Source: Ptychodera flava
Taxonomy: Eukaryota > Hemichordata > Enteropneusta > Ptychoderidae
Direction: 5' to 3'
Length of the DNA: 64,000 nt
Assembly: GCF_041260155.1 (NCBI RefSeq)
Contig: NC_091944.1
Location: forward strand, 28,152,332-28,216,331
The notes beneath the pieces were generated by a model that did no database searches, was not told the DNA's origin, and saw nothing but the letters and a program-made list of their open reading frames with translations. The first letter of the stretch is position 1. Each line of letters starts with the position of its first letter. Position numbers and translations under genes: made by a program. This document shows, piece by piece, positions 19,538 through 49,221 of the stretch.

Positions 19538-19543
19538 CTCCCA
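19538..19543. repeat. Right 6-bp target-site duplication CTCCCA
   Basis: Exact copy of 2124-2129 immediately outside the right terminal repeat. Confidence 0.93.
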
Positions 19544-19741
19544 TCCTCATGCCATCGACTGGTAGAACCACTCGATCGTTGTTCTCCGTCTTCGACCATT
19601 GGAATCCTGAAAATAACTAGTCAGCGTTCTTGCTTGCTTAAGTACAAAGCTGATGCCGACTTTTTTCGAAAATTTACGTCACCTAACCCTTCGAAAATGA
19701 AGATTTTTTGGAATCGGACCCTGAGAGTTTCAGCCCTTTCC

Positions 19742-20496
19742 GTCTACTACCACATGAGCTGCTAACGAGGAATTTGGTCAGTGCGATAAGTGATCGGCAG
19801 AACAAATTACTGTAATGAAGGGGATTAGGGAGGGCAATTAACAGATGTAGACTGTTTTCTTTGAAATACTATACACAGATAGCTAGGGTAAAGTAATAGG
19901 CACACACTAGACACAGGTAAGGCTTGTATAATGAAAACAAGTTTAATACAAGACAGTTATTGATCATATTCATAACTTCTAGACGAATATTGCTCGCGGG
20001 ACCCTGTGGTGGTACTGCTGTGGCGTATAGCAGCGTCAGCGTAGACTCGTACTCCATAGCTTAGTTGACAATGGCCCCAGTGCGGAACGTTCTATGTTCG
20101 GTAGCTGAATTCAGGTGGGCCACCGGAATTCAAACTTCAACTTTTTTGAGGACATGTTTTTATCGTATCTCCCGATCCGCGCGCAGTCGCCATGTCAAAT
20201 ATCGACGGTTGGCATGAAAAAAATTAGCTCTGCATGTGTGTTACCGGCGTAACACACAGCCCTGCCATGCAGAGCTAGAAAAAAATGTGTTTTAAAAATG
20301 TTACTAAGTGGGAGTGCCTGAAGTAAATGTCGATTTAATCTGCAAATGTAAGCTCATCTGCTTTTCTTTTTAAGTTACACACTTGTTTTATGAGTAATTT
20401 GTAATATCGAAACATTCAGCTATATGATACCTAACACTTTTGAAAAATTTTAAAAATATGATAATCCAATTATCCCAAATTAGTTCCAATTATGTC
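19742..20496. repeat. Right arm of the diverged outer inverted repeat
   Basis: Reverse complement, with indels, of blocks in 137-1168. Landmarks are GCTGCTAACGAGG near 19750, CTAGGGTAAAGTAATAGGCA near 19885, GCCATGTCAAATATCGACGG near 20190, and CCAATTATCCCAAATTAG near 20467. Compared with the left arm it has gained a 53-bp hairpin element (20225-20277) and a unique stretch of about 140 bp (about 20322-20462). The 200 bp between the Polinton and this arm hold no gene. Confidence 0.7.
20225..20277. mobile_element. 53-bp hairpin micro-MITE with 9-bp duplication
   Basis: The element reads TAGCTCTGCATG at one end and CATGCAGAGCTA at the other, with an inner palindrome TGTGTTACCGGCGTAACACA. It is flanked on both sides by GAAAAAAAT (20216-20224 and 20278-20286). 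The inverted copy of this locus near 210-220 has a single A/T run and no hairpin, so it serves as the empty site. Confidence 0.8.
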
Positions 20497-20556
20497 CGCG
20501 CTCTGTAAAAATCTCCGCGCTGTGTTAGAAAAATGTCCGCGCTGTGTTAAAATCGT
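20490..20556. repeat. Short tandem repeat of TCCGCGCTGTGTTA
   Basis: Three imperfect units of about 21 bp, each containing TCCGCGCT followed by CTGTAAAAA or GTGTTA. They lie at the outer edge of the right outer repeat arm. Confidence 0.6.
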
Positions 20557-21195
20557 CCAGCTCCCGCTGCATCGGGCAACACACTCTGCACAACTGTTCA
20601 TCACAGTTGCAGTCATCGCAGGTCTGGATTCTTTCAAAACTGCTTTTTTTCTGGTACAAAATTAACGTCCAAATTATCCATGAAAAATAGATCCAAAACT
20701 ACACTGTGCCACCTCTGAATGTCGCGACGGTCGATACCGTATACGCGTACCGCGAGGCCGCGGTACAGAATGAGATAAATCTATTTTTAGTATGCCAAAA
20801 AAGCCAGGACTATTGTTCTCATGTAAATTTACGAAAAAAAATGGTACTGTTTTCTTTTGATTTGAACTCTTGACCCATTTTCTGTGTGACTGCAGCAGGT
20901 ATTTTTTGACAAGTACCGGTATAATAAGTGTTCGTGTTGCATGCGAATAAAATGTAATATCGATATCTGTACGTAATCCCAACTTTAAAAATGCTCGGTC
21001 TCGGGAGCAGAATTTCCGACCTTCGATCTATCGGACGTTCGTTTTCTGCATTTCCCACCCCTGTGCCCTGACTAAAGTTACTCAACTCTGTTAACACAGC
21101 TAGTCTGCATTGATTCTTTTGAGTCCTCCTACAACTAACTCAAGCCCTACAAGTAAGACAACAAAGACACGCAAGTTGATATAATATAATAACAA

Positions 21196-21312
21196 TAACC
21201 CCCTTCGATTTTGGTACAATTCGCTCCATATAGCACTCGCCTATCGGCTCTTACTATATGTCGCGCATTGTACCAAAATCTCGTGTATACCCTCCTGCGG
21301 CGGGGGTTATCG
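21196..21312. repeat. Imperfect hairpin with ATAACCCCC ends
   Basis: GATTTTGGTACAAT near 21215 pairs with ATTGTACCAAAATC near 21270-21283, and ATAACCCCC at the left pairs with GGGGGTTAT at the right. The inner loop also contains TATAG and CTATAT. It resembles a small foldback element; no clear duplication was found. Confidence 0.55.
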
Positions 21313-22422
21313 CTTTTCTGATGTAATTCTTGGTGTGTCCATTGAAAAACAAAATATTGTGGACAAAAATACTGAATTAAATCAGCAAATGCTGACAATT
21401 ACTTGCCTTTAACATTTAATCGCTTAGTTATGTTAAAGTATGTATACCTTAGTTTGCACATGCACATCACTGACTTTATTTCAAAGTTACACAACCTTTA
21501 GTGATAAATCCAGAGATACATGAATGTGTGCACATGGCATGAGGGGATTGTCCTTTAGGCCTACAATGCTGTCAGCTGGCCACTGCCTTCTCCGGTAATT
21601 TTCAATCTATAATCCATCATGGCATATACTATGGTATAGTAGAGCTTAATTTTGAAGTGACAGGACTGGTATTCAGCATGTGCGTAGGCCTAAATCGTGC
21701 CGGTCCTCCCAAAATAGCTGACACTTCAGATTATTTTAATATACTTAAATCACGGATAATGTTACCGCTTCCATTTTGTACTTTCCTATAACTTTTGGTC
21801 TTTATTTTTAATTGGTAGTCATAAAATTTTCCTGGAAACAGTTTATGTACATCTTTTAAAATCCGATTTACTGGTTCAAGCGTGCGAAATTCACGCTAAA
21901 CCCGATGGCCCGAGACCAGCTATTTTCATGCTGGACCAGTAACTCCTGAAAAATGTCCTGCAGTTCCTAAAGACGCGGGCCAGTAACTTTCACTGTATGA
22001 AAAGTAAGTTTACACAAACGTTTTCCCAAGCTAAATACCAGACAAAATTATTCAGAGATACGAAATTTATTCTTTCCAGAGATTTGCAAAACGTGAAATT
22101 CGCAAATAAAAACCGAACAGACTGATCGGTATTATCAAGGCTAAAGACCTTACCTCACCTTTTCTCCCGAGAGTAGTGGCGCTATTTAATACGCTCCCCA
22201 TTTGCTTTCGGTTCGTGATCTCTTTGTGGCCATAAAAGAGTTATTGTTTAGCGTATCGAGGTAAAATGGATTTTCAGGACACTGCAACATTGCACTTTTA
22301 TATGACATCGGACATTTAGCTACTAGACAATACAATATCGACATTAGAATTGTTTGGTCATATATTATATTTGAGTTGGTGGAATCGCCAATATAGGATA
22401 TTTAACCACAGTTTTAGACCCG

Positions 22423-22959
22423 GCGGTGGCAGTCCCCGGGTTGGTGGGTACCCATGCTTGTTACCCAAGTTTGAAAAGTACCCCCTTTCCTAGAATATTT
22501 CTGAGAAAAACACCCCCTATTTGTGGCAAATCTGGGAGAAATTAGCTGTAAAAAACACACCTTTATTTTCGAAATCTAGGAGGTTAGTATGTTGACTTCC
22601 TGGAGATTGACTTTGTATACATGTACATACATCATAAATGTTTGTCCTCACCTGATTTTAGTCACATTCATACACAGTCATCTTCCCTATCCGTTTGGAT
22701 CTGGAGTTCTCTGCTGGCTCCCGTGTGACAATACACCTCCCTGTTTTTCATTTTCTTTGTGAGTGAGACTAGACCAGATTTAGTATCCTAGGGAGATTAT
22801 GAAAGGACTACCCCTAATCTCGGAGGTTACTCTGAAAAAGTACCCCTTTTTCTCGATTCCACGGACCTAGAATCTCCGAGATGACTGAAGAAAAACACCC
22901 CCTTTTCCGTGAATTTGGTAACGCGCATGGGTACCCACCAACCCGGGGACTGCCACCAC
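22423..22959. mobile_element. Inverted-repeat element of about 0.54 kb
   Basis: The left arm (22423-22457) contains GGTGGCAGTCCCCGGG and TGGGTACCCATGC; the right arm (22925-22959) is its reverse complement with one mismatch over about 35 bp. The inside carries two diverged direct copies of a block with AAAGTACCCC and GAAAAACACCCCCT. A related, more decayed block lies at about 24180-24785, interrupted by the palindromic element at 24302. Confidence 0.65.
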
Positions 22960-24301
22960 CGGTACCGGGGTTGTAGACAAGTCCAGCCTCGTATAATTTA
23001 AGTTAGAGTCGGACTCCGAAATCGGGCTTGGCAAGACAGCGGGGCCAGATCTGTAAGGTATAGTGAAATCCCAGATATACATCTAATATTTACCCGCAAT
23101 CTGACAAGTATGGTATCGTCTAATATAGAAATAAGAGTCGGATATAAAGGAAAATGAGGGCAACTCCACACATCGGCTCTACCAAGTTTGTTTAATATTA
23201 CGATATGGTGAATAAAAGGATCATTGCATTTATTTTGTGTGGAATACATGGCGAGACACCGGTGAATCGACAGTGTTTAAACTGCTAAACTTCGAAACTA
23301 GAAAGTAAATGTCCGATATTTAAACATTGTGCAAAATTGCGCCTTCATTGTAATTTGAACTTGATGGCCATTTGCCTTGGTCGCCTGTAAAGATTAAATT
23401 TTTGTGATTCGTCTTTTAACGCGGGTTTCGACACTTCGGTATTTTTTCTCTTCATCACTTGCCCAATTTTTTTGTATTCCCTTTCTTGAATTTGAAGATA
23501 GTCATCTTCCATCAAAGAGGAGAGAAGCCAGAATCATTTTTGAAAGAGTCAACTATTGTAGTGACTGGATTTGCATGTGATCCTGTGTTCAGTGCCAAAC
23601 ATTATCCATCCCTGATCGGAGTTCTGGACGCTTAGCTTTTTCATATTGGGACATATTTCAACTTCAAGCCGAGCTTGTGCTCGTTTTCTCAATGTTAGAA
23701 ATATTTGTTGTGAAAGCTGTTTTAAGAAATTCAAACGTTTATGTGTTTGTGTTTAACCTTTCACTGATTTCATGTTTTTGGCACTGAAATCAGATGCCCA
23801 AACTTTTGGTTTGCATCATTTGCTTCCCTTTCAATAAATTAAAAGGCACAAAAAAGTTTGATGTTAGGATGTTGAAGTGGTGTGTTTTTATTTTTTTAAT
23901 AAAATGTTCTAGTCCCCCGAGAGCGGTTTAGGGCCAGTGATTTTTTAAAGTTGCTGGCACGCTTGGCCTGTGGAGATTTTGCGTGCGTTTCACAAGTGAG
24001 ATGTTCATGTGTAGATGCTTCAACATGCAGGTCAATGTCACACAGTGTGTTGATTTGAAAATAGCTCAGCCTTTGTTGAACAAATATGCAGAAAAATCAT
24101 TTCGGATTGCTTGCTGTTAGCACTTTGATTTCCAAGCATCGACGGTCTATGGTTCCACAAAGTTTCATGATTCCTCTTATCTGGGATTTTTCAACAAAAA
24201 AGACCCCCTTATTTTGAGAAATATGGGAGAATACGACCAAAATAATCCCTTACTTACAAAAGCCAGGAAAGGGAGACGTATTATTAGAGTAAGGTCAATG
24301 C

Positions 24302-24450
24302 TAGCTGTGATATCGCAGCGGTACTTGTGGCGTATATCGAACGCGCTCGGGTCATTGCCACAGTCACAGGGACTGTGGCGATGACCCCAATGACCCGAGC
24401 GCGTTCGATATACGCCATAAGTACTGCTGAGCGCTGCGATATCACAGCTA
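24302..24450. mobile_element. Near-perfect palindromic MITE, 149 bp
   Basis: The element begins TAGCTGTGATATCGCAGCG and ends with the reverse complement, and pairing continues almost to the centre (CACAGTCACAGGGACTGTG). GGTCAATG flanks it on both sides (24293-24300 and 24451-24458), extendable to nine bases with one mismatch. Its ends match those of the element at 48268-48427 in the first eight bases (TAGCTGTG). Confidence 0.85.
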
Positions 24451-25155
24451 GGTCAATGTTGAATTTACATATATTAACACATCAGAGTCTGAAAGAAACT
24501 ATTAACTTTGGAACAGGAGTGAAAAACTCATAAAGTTCATTAGATTTCGAATCCGAGTTTTAAACAAGATCAAAGCAGAGGAAATGAACAATGAAGTTTG
24601 AGTGCCTGATAGGTATTTCCTGGGATATTTCAAACCTTTCTTAGGCCAGGTTTTTGGAAAAGTACCCCTTTTCTCGATTCGACGGACCGGTCGGCGTGAT
24701 AGGGAACTTGATAAAAGACATTCCCTTCCCCGTGATTTCATGAACACTCATGGATACCCACTTCCCACACCACCGGGCTCTCACTAGTGAAACAGCAGTT
24801 ATAGCTGCTGTGGAACCCTCCCATCCCCCTCCAATCCTCTTCCACAGCCTTTCATCCTTTCCTGAAAATATATCATACCGGATTGATGCTATTTTTGTCA
24901 CAATGATGCCAAATGTAAACAAAACTTACCGCGTAAGTGGAGGATTGTAGCAAAGTTGCCTGCCTTGTTCTATATCAAAATCGGGAAACGATCATTTGAT
25001 GTATTGCGCATGCGTCTCTAGTTATTACTATTTGGAGCATTCAGTTAATAATTAATAATAGTTCATAATTCATTCGGGTGGGCCGGCAAATTCTTCCTAT
25101 GCATCTGTCAAAGTAAGCGTCGTGAATTACATTATTGATTTATATTTTATTGCAA

Positions 25156-25480
25156 TGTGTTATTATTATTGTTTACATTGTTATTCAGTCATTTCCTGTT
25201 CAAACCAGTTGTGTTCTAGTATTACAGGTGTTCCTGTGGGAAACTGTCACAACCTTTATGGACCACTCCTACTACCTCCATGTTCTAGCCAATCACAACG
25301 CAGCCCGCTAAAATTGTTTTGTCCTACCGAGGCTATATAAGCACGCATGCCATGTATTTTTGAGAGAGAGAGAGAGTGCATGAGAGTGTGCATATGTAAC
25401 TGATGTAAGTCATGTAACAGTACTGCAGTCAATAAACGTGCGTAACCAGTGACAGTTCAGCTAGGTGTCATTGTCTTGTA
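25156..25480 (+). mobile_element. Possible solo LTR
   Basis: The stretch contains, in order, a GC-richer upstream part, a TATA box in GGCTATATAAGCACGC (about 25331), a GA-rich leader (GAGAGAGAGAGAG), and a polyadenylation signal in TCAATAAACGTGCG (about 25430). That is the U3-R-U5 order of a retrotransposon LTR. It could start at TGTTATT near 25157, but I found no certain TG...CA ends or duplication, and no coding part. An ordinary promoter is the alternative. Confidence 0.35.
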
Positions 25481-26189
25481 TCGTCACCCACTCATTGCTG
25501 TGAAACGAACCCCCTTCCATTGTGGCTCACCCACAATAAGTGATCGCCCCGGCCCAACCCCCACCCCCAAAACGATGCCCCCCCCTCTTTTAAAATGACA
25601 AAAATTTCATGATCCCCCCCTCCCCATTGCTTGCGTAAGTATTGATCCAATTTTGAATGATAACACTGGCTGTTGTGGGTGCATATATACAATATAACAT
25701 CAGTGGAGAAGAAATTTCTTTCCAAGATCATGCTCTTCTTTCAGAACTTGTATACACTGTACGCTGCGTCTCGAAAGGTTCCAAAAGTTCACGTCATGCA
25801 CACAGGGATTATTTAGTCAGTAATCGTGGCTGAAGGTTAACAGTCTTTGAAAATGTCAATTTTCAAAACAAAGAAATTTCATTGTTTCCAAGTTTGTCTC
25901 ATTGCTCTGAATCACACAAACTGACATCTCAGTCTACATAACTGAATAAGTTTGTATGTACACATAAGAAAGAAGACATCGTTAGAAACATACAAGTAAA
26001 ATCAAAAAGCAATATGACTAGGAATTTCAGAAAAGATGATTAAACCAAGAACAAGGAATCTTGGTCGCAAAACACCTGTATGAGATCATGCTGAGAAACT
26101 GACAGACCACATTTCAAAGCTGCATGACATATGTTGGGAGAGGAAAGCGTTTGTAAAAATACCAAAAGCAGACAATTGTTTATAGAAAT

Positions 26190-26790
26190 ATCCACACAAA
26201 CAGGTTATTTTCCATCGTTCGGACAAATCTGGTGGAGATTATCCTTATCCATGCAAACTTGAAATCCATCTGACAAGAAACAAGAGGTTTGAGAGTAGTT
26301 GGTTAACCAAAAAGGAGAAAATTGGCTTTACAATAAGCATACACAATTGTTTTCAGTTAAACAAGTTTAAAAACCCTAGAAAAGTCGTCCAAGAAAATTT
26401 GAATAACGGCACAAAAATTTATATGAAAAATTCTATCATCATTGAGCATTCTGGAAAAGGTCATCACTACAACCTATAGATCAAATTTGAAAGCTATCAG
26501 ACAATAAGCTTCTTCAGGTGTTTTGACAAAAATATGGACCCAAAAAAGACCATTCCTGGAAACCTAAAAACCACGCTAATGAGCTAACACAGAAGCAATT
26601 TCAAAGACCACAAATGAATTCATCAAAAAAATATATGTGAAAATCTTATGATCACTTGATCACAGCTCAATACCCCTTGCAACCTAAAGACCAGATTTGA
26701 AAGTTTTATGACAATTGACCATGGTTTCAAAGAAGACATTTTGACATAACATGAGGAAATTGGCCCCTAATATTTACCAATATAAATGAT
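26190..26790. repeat. Degenerate tandem repeats, satellite-like
   Basis: Phrases such as AAATTTGAAAGCTATCAGACAA, or close variants, recur at intervals of roughly 130-230 bp, next to GACAAAAATATGGACCC-type words. They resemble the units of the 60907-62394 element but are much more decayed. Confidence 0.4.
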
Positions 26791-28959
26791 ATGATACCGT
26801 CAAGTCTTACTCCTTAGGAACCTGAAACGACTCGTTAATTGCTAAAGTCCATGTTCTTGTATGTAATGCAACAGCTCAAAAACATCATCCTCAATACACT
26901 TACAAATAGAAAATATGTAAGTCCATTTATTACATTGAACGATGGAACGGAAGGGGTAGGCACACCTATGGTGTGCTGATAATCCCCTGTTATGTGACTA
27001 GAATGATGCTCATAACCTCTTAGATCATGATCCAAGCGGCTGATTGACTAGCTTGCTCACTAGCCACTTGGCTTGCCCATTATATGTGACAGAGGTATAT
27101 GGTAGTAAAAAGTTTTAAAATATTGCTATTCCTGAATGCTGATGCTCCCTTAAAACAACACAGATGACAGAAATTCATGATCTAATGATGATGCGTACTT
27201 TTAAAAGATATAGAAAAAGCAGTTTATTTTTCCCCAAACTCATACATGTAAAAGCACAAGGTGAAGAGTGTACACAAATAAAAATCCTGGATACAGATAT
27301 TTTGGCATGAATCAACATAAAACTCTATTGAACTTTACAGTACTGTATCAAATAGAAATAAAAACATACCATCCAATGATCAGATGTCCCCGCATGCTGA
27401 GGAGCAGTGCAATGATTGGTCACAAAGCTCCAATGAAACAACAACTTGAGTGTGTGCAATAGTATAATTTAAAAGATTGTTTTGTATCACACATTATCAA
27501 AAGTCTATCATGATTCATTAATTTAGGGTCATATGGTATGGATCATTTTGACACTGATACACACAAAAAGAGCTGGTTTACCAGTTAACAGTTTCCAAAA
27601 CTGTCAACCAGTTCATAGTTTGGAACAACTGTTGACTGGGTAAGTTTGATAGCACAGTCTACACATGGAAATGTTCTAGAAAACAGAGATGTTGTCTGTG
27701 ACCAAAACAATTGATAGCAAAAGAATTTCTCAATTTTGCAATGAGAATATTGGATGAGGAGTATTACGTATCACATAATGAACAGCCATTGGGTAAAAAC
27801 ATCCCGTTGTTTTCCCCTTAGGCCTCAGAGTCACCCCAAAACAGTGTATTTCCCTAGCCCTGGGACTCCTAAAATAGATTGTTTTAAGGGGACTTCCAGG
27901 CCGTTGGGTGACAAACACACCCGGTATGCTGTTACCCCCATGGCCAATACATGTGTGTATATGGTAACATAAGTTTGATAGTGGTGTTCTGAGACAGAAT
28001 ACATGTAACAACTACAGTTTTGAAATGATTACACTAATATTTTCAATCATAGACCCTAAAAAAGGGGTCCATGGTTCAATGCATTGTGAATGGTTAGATT
28101 ATGATCTGGAGTCCTCTTGATGTATAGCATAAGATCTAGACTCTTTCTTCACATACTAACTGCCAAATGAACAGAAATTTATGGTAGTTCAAACAGTTCC
28201 AATGAGTGAGGATTCCGTTATGCAAAGAGCTGTGTGTTCTTTCCCTTACCCCTACAGATTTCTGTAATTCAGCTAAGTTGTAAATGAGAATTTACTGAGA
28301 GTACAGAAGGTTCTCGTCTTGTCTTAAAATAAACTACAGTAACTTCCAATGTAGTTGATACATTTATAATCTAAACAGTATTCAACCATTTTGCTTTGTA
28401 CAAGGCAATATTACTTTTCCGAAGAGACTGACTCAATGACAGTAATGTTCTCTACATATGATGTGACCAGGTAACCAATATTATTATTATTTCAGTTAGT
28501 GATAAAATTGACATAGGACAATCGTTTTCTTGAATGAGATGAAAATTTTCAAACATTGGCTTCTCTGAAAACATAAACTTGGAATTTGTTAATACTACAT
28601 ATGACTCACTTCGACAGGGGCAGCAGATGTCTGGAGTAGCTGGAAACTGTATTTCTGTGTACCACACTACAAGATTTAGTTCTCATATACATAATGATCA
28701 ATACAAGAATGCAGCTTTTCAACACAGTTTTGCTGCAACTGTCGCTGTGGTTTTGCTGCCATGCATAACTGATTTTATTGGGGCAAAATCATACATACTT
28801 GAAGCCTGGTGAATACACCTACTTCCTTACATGGAAATAATATATACTTCTGAAATTTTGGTACACTGAACATATAATGTTAAAATGGTAGTTTCTTACA
28901 GCAACATTTGATACCAATGGTATGATTTTGATTTGAAATTCATATTAATTTTTGAATAA

Positions 28960-29198
28960 ACAGAAAACATGAACATTTCTGATTTAATCAAAAATTTTAC
29001 TTTTCCCCAACCCACTAGGGATGGCATTTTGAATTCAAATATCCATAAATTGTAGGTAACTGGTTTCTCAAGTACCAAACTTGCCCTGTGATCCATGATT
29101 TTCATTCTTGATTTAGCAAGAGAATTGTTGAAAGTTCCCTTGTGGAAAGTTTGAGCAAAAAATTAAGTCTTTCATTATCGAGGCGCGTACTACCTTAA
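28960..29198 (+). mobile_element. Fragment of the 0.36-kb TTAA MITE family
   Basis: It shares GGGATGGCATTTTGAATTCAA, the GTTTGAGCAAAAAATTAAGTC region and the 3' end GTACTACCTTAA with the full copies at 32769 and 37050. The 5' half is not recognisable. Confidence 0.55.
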
Positions 29199-31397
29199 CC
29201 TGTGATTCTGAAGAAAAGATACTTGAAACATTTCAGAGCACTCTTTGCTGATGGTATTCGACCAGTAATATTGTAATGAATTGATGTCCTGCAACCAACT
29301 ACTGAGGTCGTATATTCCACTTGATCATAAACTTACAGGCAAGACTGAAGCACTGGATCTATACTGACCATTTATGCAAATCCGCAAATCTAGTTGCTTC
29401 AAAAGGCTATATGAAGGTCCCCTAGGAAAAACTAATTGTTTTTGTAAGAAAGGTTAGACCAAGTACTCTACAGGCACACCAAGTTGTTATACTTGTCACT
29501 CTTCAGCAGGGCAATCAGCCGTTAACTTAAATGCTCTCAAGTGCGTGTGAAAAGTTGTTGGCCTGAGCATCAGCTGATTGGATTTTGATATCCTCGTGTG
29601 TAATACCTTTGCATTAATTTTACTATCACTCCAGACTTGCCAAAATAACTTCATGTCGCTTGTTCTCTGAATCTCAAGCACTGTGCAACTCAATGCTTGA
29701 GCTACAGTCCTCCCCAGTATGCAGACTGCCTTAAGATTTGGCTTGAAAATAAAAAAGGGAAAAGAAAACACGCTTTCCTGTGAGGAAAATATTTTTTTAA
29801 AAAACCTTGCTACAATACACACCACAGAATCAATTACATGATTAAAAAATCCCAAGAAAATAGCAGTAGTATGCAAATAATACCAGTTTTGACTGATAAC
29901 TGAGCCTGCATGGTATGAATAATGATCACTTCATATGTTATATTACACTGAGCTTCAACTGAGGCAAGAATCAACTCGCAGGCAGGTAAAGCACTTGAAA
30001 TAAAACTTCCTTGCCAAATCTTGGAATGAAATAAAAACAGTCAAAAGCAAAACAAGTCAAGGTACATGCTTCACATTTCCAAAGTCTGAAAAATTATTTA
30101 TAAAAGTATTCCTACAGATCAACAATACCACAACTTTTATACTTCATTATCCGTTTGTCATTGCTTCAGTTTGTTTTCGCTTAAAAACTAAAGCTTAAAA
30201 CACATCATGCTCTTGTCTCTCAATTCTTATTGTTACTCTATAAGTTTTCATTTTTGTAAAGAAATTCTCCCATCATAAGGTCCACCTTTTAATGGAAATA
30301 TTACAATTGAGTTTTATAAGGAAGAGAAAAGCTCCATTTAATTTGAGTATGTCTTTTCTTACAGTGTAATGATCTGTAATGTGCCGTTTTTAGAAGGCAG
30401 ACTTTGATTTGGCAATGTTTGAGTATTGATGGGCCATGGACCAATCAAATTTTACTTTACAGAAATGACCTCTGCTAGTGATTGTCACTCCAATTTCTTC
30501 CTTGATATGTGTCACCATGGCTCTTGGGTATATGTCATATTTATCTGCATCCACCAAATCTTTTTCTGTACATCTAGAATATTTGGATACCTTGAGTTTG
30601 CCTGGGGTAAAAACGAAAAAGTAACATTTTTTCTCTCAGTGTGTTAGAAACAGGTAGTAATGACATTTTTGATGCACATATGAAGTTGGGAGTACTGTTA
30701 GATTTTGTTAGGAGTAGAAGTATGGAAAAAAAGGTGAAAATTGTGTAAATTGTCAGTCGAATTGCAATCTCCCATGACTTGATGTTGCATCTTGTTTAGA
30801 ATTCAATGCAAAGCTATGATTCTTTGCGAATAATCCTGAATGTTGTGATGCTTTGTCTTCAGTGACTTGATGAATACTGTCCGACTTATATCACTGAATA
30901 GATTTTTTTGAAGTGTATTTTTGCTGTAAGAATTTGTGAAAATTATAATTGTGAATCCTTGAGAGCTTCAAGCAATGCTGGACACAAGATTCTACTGTCA
31001 CTGTAGGAACTTCTGTTTACTTCAACATAACAATAATCATTTGTAGATTCTACATGAACTAGCACTCGCTTAAAAATTATAAAAAACTACATACTATGAT
31101 GTGACATTGGCAACAGGTTAGTTTTGCAACTATACATTTTGACGTTTTTCAAGAATATTTGTTCCATTTGTACATAAAGGCTCTTGTTCTTCCTCAAATA
31201 TTATGACAAAATGCCTAGTGTTAAACTTGTTGACACACTATATACTGAAATTCCAACATTGAAATGCAAAGTATGTACCGAAAGTCCAATATTGAAATAC
31301 AAAGCATTAGCTTTGCTAAAAACAAAGCAATATTGCAATGCATTGTGGGTAAAAAGTTGACTTCCCAACACAGCAAGAGTTTGAGATAGTGATCTAA

Positions 31398-31621
31398 TTA
31401 ACCCTTTGAGCGCTGCAATTTTTCCCACCAAAATTATTGTGTGCAACATTTACCCAATTTTGTGAATTTTCTGTAATTTTTTGGACAATTTTAGATCGAA
31501 TGAAGATCACATTTTATTGGCTTCAGATTTTTATCAAAATTTTAGCAAAATTTAGAAAAAAGTTGACTAGTGTATATTTTGATATAGGCGAAAAAAATTG
31601 ACTTGGCGCTCAAAGGGTTAA
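31398..31621. mobile_element. piggyBac-like MITE, 224 bp with TTAA ends
   Basis: The left end is TTAACCCTTTGAGCGC and the right end is its exact reverse complement GCGCTCAAAGGGTTAA. A TTAA target and CCCTTTG-type termini are typical of piggyBac-derived elements. The inside is AT-rich and non-coding. It lies 250 bp downstream of the STK3/4 stop codon, so it may be part of or follow the 3' untranslated region. Confidence 0.75.
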
Positions 31622-31869
31622 TACCTTTAACATTCATATATGGGCTCTGTTTGTTCTAGCTAAAATTATGCATCTTTTAAAACTTTTCATGCATTTCTAA
31701 TATTAAATTCCTGAACAACCTAAAAATTTTACTTTGGCTTCAGCAATCTTGTGTGTTTTACCTGTAGAAGTCTGCCATATGGAGAATGTGGTCGACCATT
31801 TCACACTTTTTTGACTAACTTACGTGGCAAAAACGTATTTATGGTGCTCAGAATTTGTCACCCGTGTAT

Positions 31870-49221
<17,352 letters not shown>

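Larger units (their letters stand above)
20557..31397. other. Gene-free region with repeats
   Basis: No splice-supported gene or conserved protein is recognisable over about 11 kb; reading frames are short and scattered. The region holds several inverted-repeat elements, a possible solo LTR and degenerate tandem repeats, listed separately. It ends just past the 3' end of the STK3/4 gene. A distant untranslated exon or non-coding RNA cannot be excluded from sequence alone. Confidence 0.55.

Noticed and set aside
24327..24533. 68-aa frame over the palindromic MITE
   Set aside because: The frame is a by-product of the palindrome.
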